From Apostichopus californicus (Eukaryota > Echinodermata > Holothuroidea > Aspidochirotida > Stichopodidae): a stretch of 36,439 bases of DNA. The stretch is taken from contig JAIPMN010016709.1 in the NCBI GenBank assembly GCA_020650975.1, positions 1 to 36,439 on the forward strand, given 5' to 3'. The stretch's first letter is position 1. Each line of letters opens with the position of its first letter. The notes under the pieces were generated by a model, which saw only the letters and a list, made by a program, of their open reading frames with translations, made no database searches and was not told where the DNA came from. A program made the position numbers and the translations under genes. Of this stretch, positions 31,296 through 36,439 are shown piece after piece.

Positions 31296-34200
31296 GTGAT
31301 ATACAACTACAAGTACTACTTACTTGTGAGAAAGTTGTGTTAAAGCCTAACGTTAGGTTTGCTTGACTTTATGTTACTTGTCAGTGTCTTTCGGTCATAC
31401 ACTAACGTTAGGCTTAACGTGAGGTCTTGCAATAATAGTCGGTCATACTAGTTATCGTCAACAGGCCCATTTCACGACAACTCAAGACAACTCAACAAGT
31501 TTAAAATACCATCAAATACAATGGTTGTAATCAGAGTGTATCTGGAAACACGTTTAAAACATTATTTTAAAAACATTCAATGATTTGATTTGGAGTTCAT
31601 TCATCATACTACTTTGGTGCTTTCTTAGTATCTTACTACGTCTACCCACCTTACCGACACTGTTCACAAAGGTAGTTCCCAAACCATAACACAAACCCAC
31701 CCATATCATAATGGTGCGGTCCAAAGTCATTGCGCAAGCGCAATAGCATCACGTCGTCCAATTCTACGGACGGAGAAAGTTGACTATTTTTACGAAAAAT
31801 ACATTTTTTCCCGTGAAAAATATGTATGTACAATGGTTTCAGTCAGTTTTAAACGTGTTTCCAGATACACTCTGATTACAACCATTGTATTTGATGGTAT
31901 TTTAAACTTGTTGTCTTGAGTTGTCGTGAAATGGGCCTGTTGACGCTAATTAGTACGACCCATAATAGTAGTACTACTACTAGAAGTAAAGCCGGTTAGG
32001 TAGACATCCATGATCACATGAACTCTCAACGTTATGCTATAGAGGGGGTGATAAAAATTAACACCACGAAAATGTGCAAAGACAATGCCAATGGAAACTT
32101 CTTCAGTGGTTGGCAGAAGAAAAATATGTACTTTTCTGAGTTTTGTCTTAGTACTCTTAGACTAGAGTCTTAGTTTTAACAATACATAGCCTAAGCCTAC
32201 CTGGCCATTAGGCTAGAACTGTAGGGCTCCAGTCAGTTTCCGGACATGTATCCTCCCCTTAGAAACATTAATTTCCTCCCTGAAAATGTTAGTTTCCTCC
32301 CCTATGATTTATATCTTCTTCCTACTTGGACAAGGAGGAAGATTTCATTGTTTTATGTTCGCCACGTAACAAGTGTGGTGGTTGTGATTTCCAGCTCATC
32401 ATCTTATTATTAGAAATTGCTTCAATATATTGTTCAAACTTAATTTGTACACAGAGAGATAAAGCAACTTAGGCTTCTCTTTCAAAATATCTCTAAATGA
32501 ATGAAACGTATCTTTGAAGAAATTTAGATGTATCTCTGTCAAAGTTGTAGGAACTTGTTGGTGATTTTTAAACTCACTTTTCTCTTTCATCTTTCTTTCC
32601 TCATCAGAACGAAGAAAAAGGTGCAGTTCTCGCATCGATTAAGGCCCTTCACCAGATATTTTCAACTTTACTGAAAAATGAATCGATGGTAACTAAAGAG
32701 AGTCAGAGTGTACGAGAGACCAGAGAGTCTCCTCCCAAGACGGTTCACGTTGAACAGAAGTACAAGGAATGGCTACGGGGAATGTACAGAGACTCAGTGA
32801 AATGTCTCGCCGAACTTATCTCAGATGGTGGTAGTTCTCCGACAGTCCAGGTAACATTGAAAGAAAAGTCAAGCAATTTTTTCCCACAATTTTCCAAAAT
32901 TTTTATGTACCCTGACAGAGTGAACCATGACGTGTTTTGTTTTCAGATATCTTCAGTTAATGTTAAATCACTTAAAACAAATTGTATTTTCTCTCCCTTT
33001 GGCCAGGAACTCTCTCTATGTACACTTATGAAGTTTATGGAGACTGAAAATCACCACCCAATAGTGGCAAGGAAGCCACATGAGTATATCTTTCAACAGA
33101 CTGTAATTTCAGTGAGTCTCAGATAAATTCTTTCATAATATATAGATTGAAGCTTTTCTTGGAATAAATATATTGATACACAATAATAAAACCTTTTTAG
33201 ATAAATCACTTCCGGTAACATCACTCATTTGGAATGTGTATTTAATATTATATTACTGTATGTTGGTAAACATTTTGTTAAATTGTCTTTCACTAGTGGT
33301 TGTACCTTTCTTCGTATTTTATTTTACACATGTTGACATATCTATTCCATATTTTGGTATTTATTAATTTTTTCAAAAACTTGTACTGGTATTTCAGCAA
33401 ATGAGAAATCATAATAAACACCTGAGTGTGATAACTTATTTTCTCTCAAGTTTTCATGACATTGAATAGATTTTACAGTCAATCTTGTAGTCCCTCACCA
33501 TGAAGGATCTGCACTTGAGTTCCGGGACGTACTATAGCATAATATAGCAATGTGGTGTATTCTCATTTCAATTCCTTTACAGAATCTAGTTCCTCATCTG
33601 GTAACCCATCAGAAAGATCAGGGAGAATTGCTCGGGAGATTTGAGGAGTATTTAGAGTTTGACGATCTCCGTCTCTTCCTCCTTACAAAACTTGCTGCTC
33701 ACCTGCCAAATGTGAAAAACCAGTCCTTGACACAAGTAAACCACTAGAGAACACCCCTTTAAATATATGTCACCTAATGTTCATAAAGGTCAAAGCCAGC
33801 TCATAGCAACAAAGTCTGTATGTCTTTCGTTCATAACGTCAAGTTGTGTGCACTAACATATCTAGTGTCACATTTTTTCGGGCTGTTCTGCAAAGAAACT
33901 TGGTCGCACTAGCATCCTATATCCCTGTTCCAAATCCTTGTTGCTATGTCAATGTAGTCAGTAGGCTGAACAAATTAAATACCTGTTATTTTTTAAAGCC
34001 ACTATGTGACGATGAATTATTTGTGTTTTACATTAAGACAGCAATCATTTCACTCGTCCTCTGTTGTGGCTGCTAGTGAATGATTCGTTGATGGATTCAG
34101 TCACGTGACATTTTGTCTGTTTTTATTTTGTGCAGAAATGTTGTAATTTTAAACAAGTAACGAAAGTTGTTTTCTCGGAGAAAATGAAATTAAAGAACTG

Positions 34201-35878
34201 TAGGTAAACGTTGTTGTTGATATGTAACAAACCATTGAATTTGGAAGCAACTGCTATCAGTGCAGATTGCATCGCAATATCAGTTTCAGCTGGTTTCTAT
34301 AGTAATTCTTTTAGAGAGCTTCAGGAAGTACAATCCAATGACTGGACGACCTTCTTCAGAGGCAACAACAAATTGAACAGGGAATTAGTGCTTTGTGGTT
34401 TTACATAATTATAAAGGATTAATTCAACTTTGACAAAAAAAATGGTGTTGAATTTCATTTTTGGATGCTTTGTTGTTTACCAGGAAGGAAACAAAATTCT
34501 TGAGGTTTTTATCAATCAGTGTTGTAATATTAAGGCTTAGGTTCTAAACTGATAAGTTGAGTCAATAGTTTGTATTATTTAGACATCCAGCAGATTTTAT
34601 ATCAAAATTGACACCAAAATGGATATAGAAACATGAAATGCCTTGAGTTTTATCTATGTACTTTGATGGATATAGCAGTGCACATAGTCATTGCATTATA
34701 AACCATTTTGGTAATGTGACCCCTCCTGATTAGTCTATCAAGTATTATGAATTTGTTGTATTTTATAAAAATGTTTGATGCAATTATAGTTTGTGATGTT
34801 ATATCTTAGTCATCTTCATGCTTTCCCCCACAGACCTTAGGATTATCTGAAACTGATTTAGCATTGTTTTAACAGCTCTGTTATATATATCTCATTCTCT
34901 CCTTATTCATTTTTAGGGTGAAATGGCAAATGTATGTCAGAACACTCTCACGTTACTGGAGATGGTTACCATGCCAACTAAAGATGAAGATATACAGAAG
35001 TTCGTTGGGGTCAGTCCAGATTTAGAGGCTAATTTGAGAATTTTATCACTGCAGGTAAGCTTTTCAAGTAGGTTCAAGTTTGTTATGTCTGTACCCTTGG
35101 TAAGTTCTTGATAGATTCCAAAGTGTCGTTACTCGGCGGTATTGTGTTGAGTTATGAATCACTCAGGTTGTATTTTAGATCCTCCTGCAAGCAGGAACTC
35201 ATGAAGAAGCCATCATTGGCTAATCAAAGCCACAAGCTGACCGAAGTCAGTCTCTTAGATTCATATTTAACGTCCATGATAATGAATTGTCAATTGTCAA
35301 CAACTCTGTAACTGGACGACATACATTAATCTTGGAGTGACTCGAATTCGGGACCATATTATTGGCAGGCACCGGTGTTAATCACTGAGCCAACACTCCT
35401 ATAATTAATTAATAAATCACTTTCAGTGGTGACTTGAGTCATTTGATTCAAGAGCTAACATGTATGAGTGCATCACTACAGTCTAGTTGAATACTGATAA
35501 TGTCTCACTACAAAGTACCGAGGAGTGACACTATGAATTTCTCTTAAATAGTACTCTGTTTATTGTAATAATATTTATTTTATTTACCTGTTGTTTTTCT
35601 GTGGTCCGATTATGTCAGATGTTTTTAAGTTAAACACTTTGATTCTGGAGAAGACACACATGTTAGTGCTAAAGTAATGGCATTCTTCACAAACCCTGTC
35701 TCATGTCTCTTTCAGGAGCATCGTAGAGTCTTTGGCAATGCTTGGTTAACCTTCCTGAAGCTGAAACTACCTTCTAAAGTCTACAAGAGAGTTTTAGTGC
35801 TCCTACATGAGAAGGTCATGCCTCACATGTCAAGTCCTGTACTCCTCACAGACTTCCTGACGTCGTCTTACAATGTCG
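31137..35878 (+). CDS. NOC4L: NOC4L, nucleolar complex protein 4 homolog, 5' part
   Basis: Six coding exons (31137-31295, 32608-32850, 33007-33111, 33583-33735, 34917-35054, 35716-35878) give 320 residues in one frame. The rest of the gene lies right of the window; human NOC4L has about 516 residues. The best family match is the last exon: EHRRVFGNAWLTFLKLKLPS, KVYKRVLVLLHEKVMPHM and LLTDFLTSSYNVG line up with EHRRAFQKAWLGFLKHKLP and LIDFLTRAYDIGG in the human protein. The CBF/Mak21 domain would begin just after the last exon seen. Yeast Noc4 binds Nop14 in the nucleolus and is needed for 40S subunit assembly and export. The start is ATG 31137 in the context TTCAAAATGG; a second Met sits four codons later. 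The gene is head to head with the RRM/F-box/LRR gene. The first five exons are less conserved but consistent in phase. Confidence 0.9.
31440..31961. mobile_element. Foldback element with 8-bp target duplication (522 bp)
   Basis: Inverted arms of about 110 bases (31440-31552 and 31848-31961) share CGTCAACAGGCCCATTTCAC and AATACAATGGTTGTAATCAG. Flanked by ATAATAGT at 31432-31439 and 31962-31969. The right arm lacks an 8-base CTCAACAA-type block present in the left. No transposase. Lies in NOC4L intron 1. Confidence 0.92.
31962..32607 (+). other. Rest of NOC4L intron 1
   Basis: A short CTCCC-rich patch at 32250-32340 with two TTTCCTCCC repeats. Nothing else recognised. Confidence 0.65.
32608..32850 (+). 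CDS. NOC4L: NOC4L exon 2
   Basis: Acceptor cctcatcag and donor CCAG|GTAACA. NEEKGAVLASIKALHQIFS, then the EQKYKEWLRGMYRDS helix seen in the family. Confidence 0.85.
33007..33111 (+). CDS. NOC4L: NOC4L exon 3
   Basis: Acceptor tttggccag and donor TTCA|GTGAGT. ELSLCTLMKFMETE corresponds to the human ELALVSAMKF segment; both ends are in phase 0. Confidence 0.85.
33583..33735 (+). CDS. NOC4L: NOC4L exon 4
   Basis: Acceptor cctttacag and donor ACAA|GTAAAC. LGRFEEYLEFDDLRLFLL is the recognisable part (a FxEYLEyDDvR motif). Confidence 0.84.
33736..34916 (+). other. NOC4L intron 4, no recognised feature
   Basis: AT-rich intron of 1.2 kb. Open frames within it have no homology that I recognise. Confidence 0.7.
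34917..35054 (+). CDS. NOC4L: NOC4L exon 5
   Basis: Acceptor catttttag and donor GCAG|GTAAGC. NTLTLLEMVTMPTKDEDIQ matches the human LLEAVRMPSQEEE region. Confidence 0.85.
35171..35399 (-). mobile_element. tRNA-derived SINE family A, copy 3
   Basis: Reverse-complement copy of the same SINE, in the NOC4L intron between exons 5 and 6, about 115 bases after the exon 5 donor. Head GGAGTGTTGGCTCAGTG; tail side TAAAATAC. Confidence 0.9.
35716..35878 (+). CDS. NOC4L: NOC4L exon 6, most conserved part
   Basis: Acceptor ctctttcag and donor GTCG|GTGAGT, leaving one base for a following Gly codon. Strong family match across its whole length. The next exon was not found in the remaining 560 bases. Confidence 0.9.
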
Positions 35879-36439
35879 GTGAGTTACATAAAATGGAAAA
35901 AGCAAAAGGAGTGGAGGAGAATGAGGGGGGGGGGAGAGGGAGGGCAGTGGGGTGGGGAGGATGGTGACAAATGGGAAATGTAGTTGTGAGTAGTTAGTTT
36001 TATTTCTGGTTTGATTTATCTGGAGATATAATCAGCTATCTGTGGTAAGACAAACAGGTTACACGCCGGCATGTGCTTCTCATAGACATAGGAAGCTGAA
36101 TTAGTCGGCCAAAGACAGACCGACCACAGAGGGTCATGTGAAGTTTCCCATGGTAGCACTTAACTCTTATGGTATTGCTTGTATGTATGGCTTGTATGTA
36201 GATTCTAATAACAATTAATGTCATAATCTCATAACTGCAACCTTCTCAGGTTTCACCACACAAACCAAATTACTCTAGCTAAAGGGTTACAATCAATGCT
36301 TGTTACTGCAATTTTCAATATGACCAAACGTTTCTGTTTTCTTTCAACAAACACACAGCCGTTGGAATGCTTGTAGCATACTGCATCAGGGCTGTGCACA
36401 ATGTTCATATACACAAAGTTGCAGATGATATAATTTCGC
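35879..36439 (+). other. NOC4L intron 6, runs off the window
   Basis: Begins with GTGAGT and a purine-rich GGGAGG block at 35920-35960. The expected next exon (GGAxSLLALNG of the CBF domain) is not present before the end. Confidence 0.7.

Noticed and set aside
36361-36439. Next NOC4L exon after a possible acceptor (ACACACAG)
   Set aside because: The frame AVGMLVAYCIRAVH and so on does not resemble the expected GGAxSLLALNG segment of the CBF domain, and the HKVADDI stretch is too weak to call an RT fragment.

Overview
The window is nuclear DNA from an animal, most likely a marine invertebrate. It is AT-rich, has small exons with GT-AG introns, and its introns are packed with MITEs, tRNA-derived SINEs and minisatellites. 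The repeat types would suit an echinoderm or another invertebrate deuterostome, but nothing here fixes the taxon. There are no bacterial operons, CRISPR arrays or functional tRNA/rRNA genes.

Three protein genes are present, and all three point to RNA biology. (1) 244-6104, + strand: the last four exons of TRMT44, a tRNA (uridine-44 2'-O) methyltransferase ending in a CCCH zinc finger. (2) 10426-30236, - strand: a gene of 18 coding exons whose splice phases all agree. It encodes about 707 residues with an RRM, an F-box, leucine-rich repeats and an acidic tail, like the nematode 'putative RNA-binding protein EEED8.10'. (3) 31137-35878, + strand: the first six exons of NOC4L, a nucleolar 40S-assembly factor. 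The remaining exons lie beyond the right edge.

Layout. TRMT44 and the RRM/F-box/LRR gene are tail to tail across 4.3 kb of non-coding DNA, which holds a dead LINE reverse-transcriptase fragment and a 140-bp tandem repeat carrying a nuclear-receptor DR1 motif. The RRM/F-box/LRR gene and NOC4L are head to head; their start codons are about 0.8-0.9 kb apart and probably share a two-way promoter.

Most of the unusual structure is intronic. There is a 39-bp minisatellite open in four reading frames, a 2.5-kb CTAGTA-rich array that runs up to a splice donor, and a 78-bp tandem repeat that copies the end of a coding exon with its splice donor. Two foldback elements, paired MITE families with TTAA or 8-bp target duplications, three copies of one SINE, and a 390-bp duplication split by a different SINE complete the picture. 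A 10-N assembly gap lies at 26188-26197.

The three products do not form one known pathway. They are a tRNA modifier, a putative RNA-binding ubiquitin-ligase adaptor and a ribosome-assembly factor, so a functional link between them is only a hypothesis.
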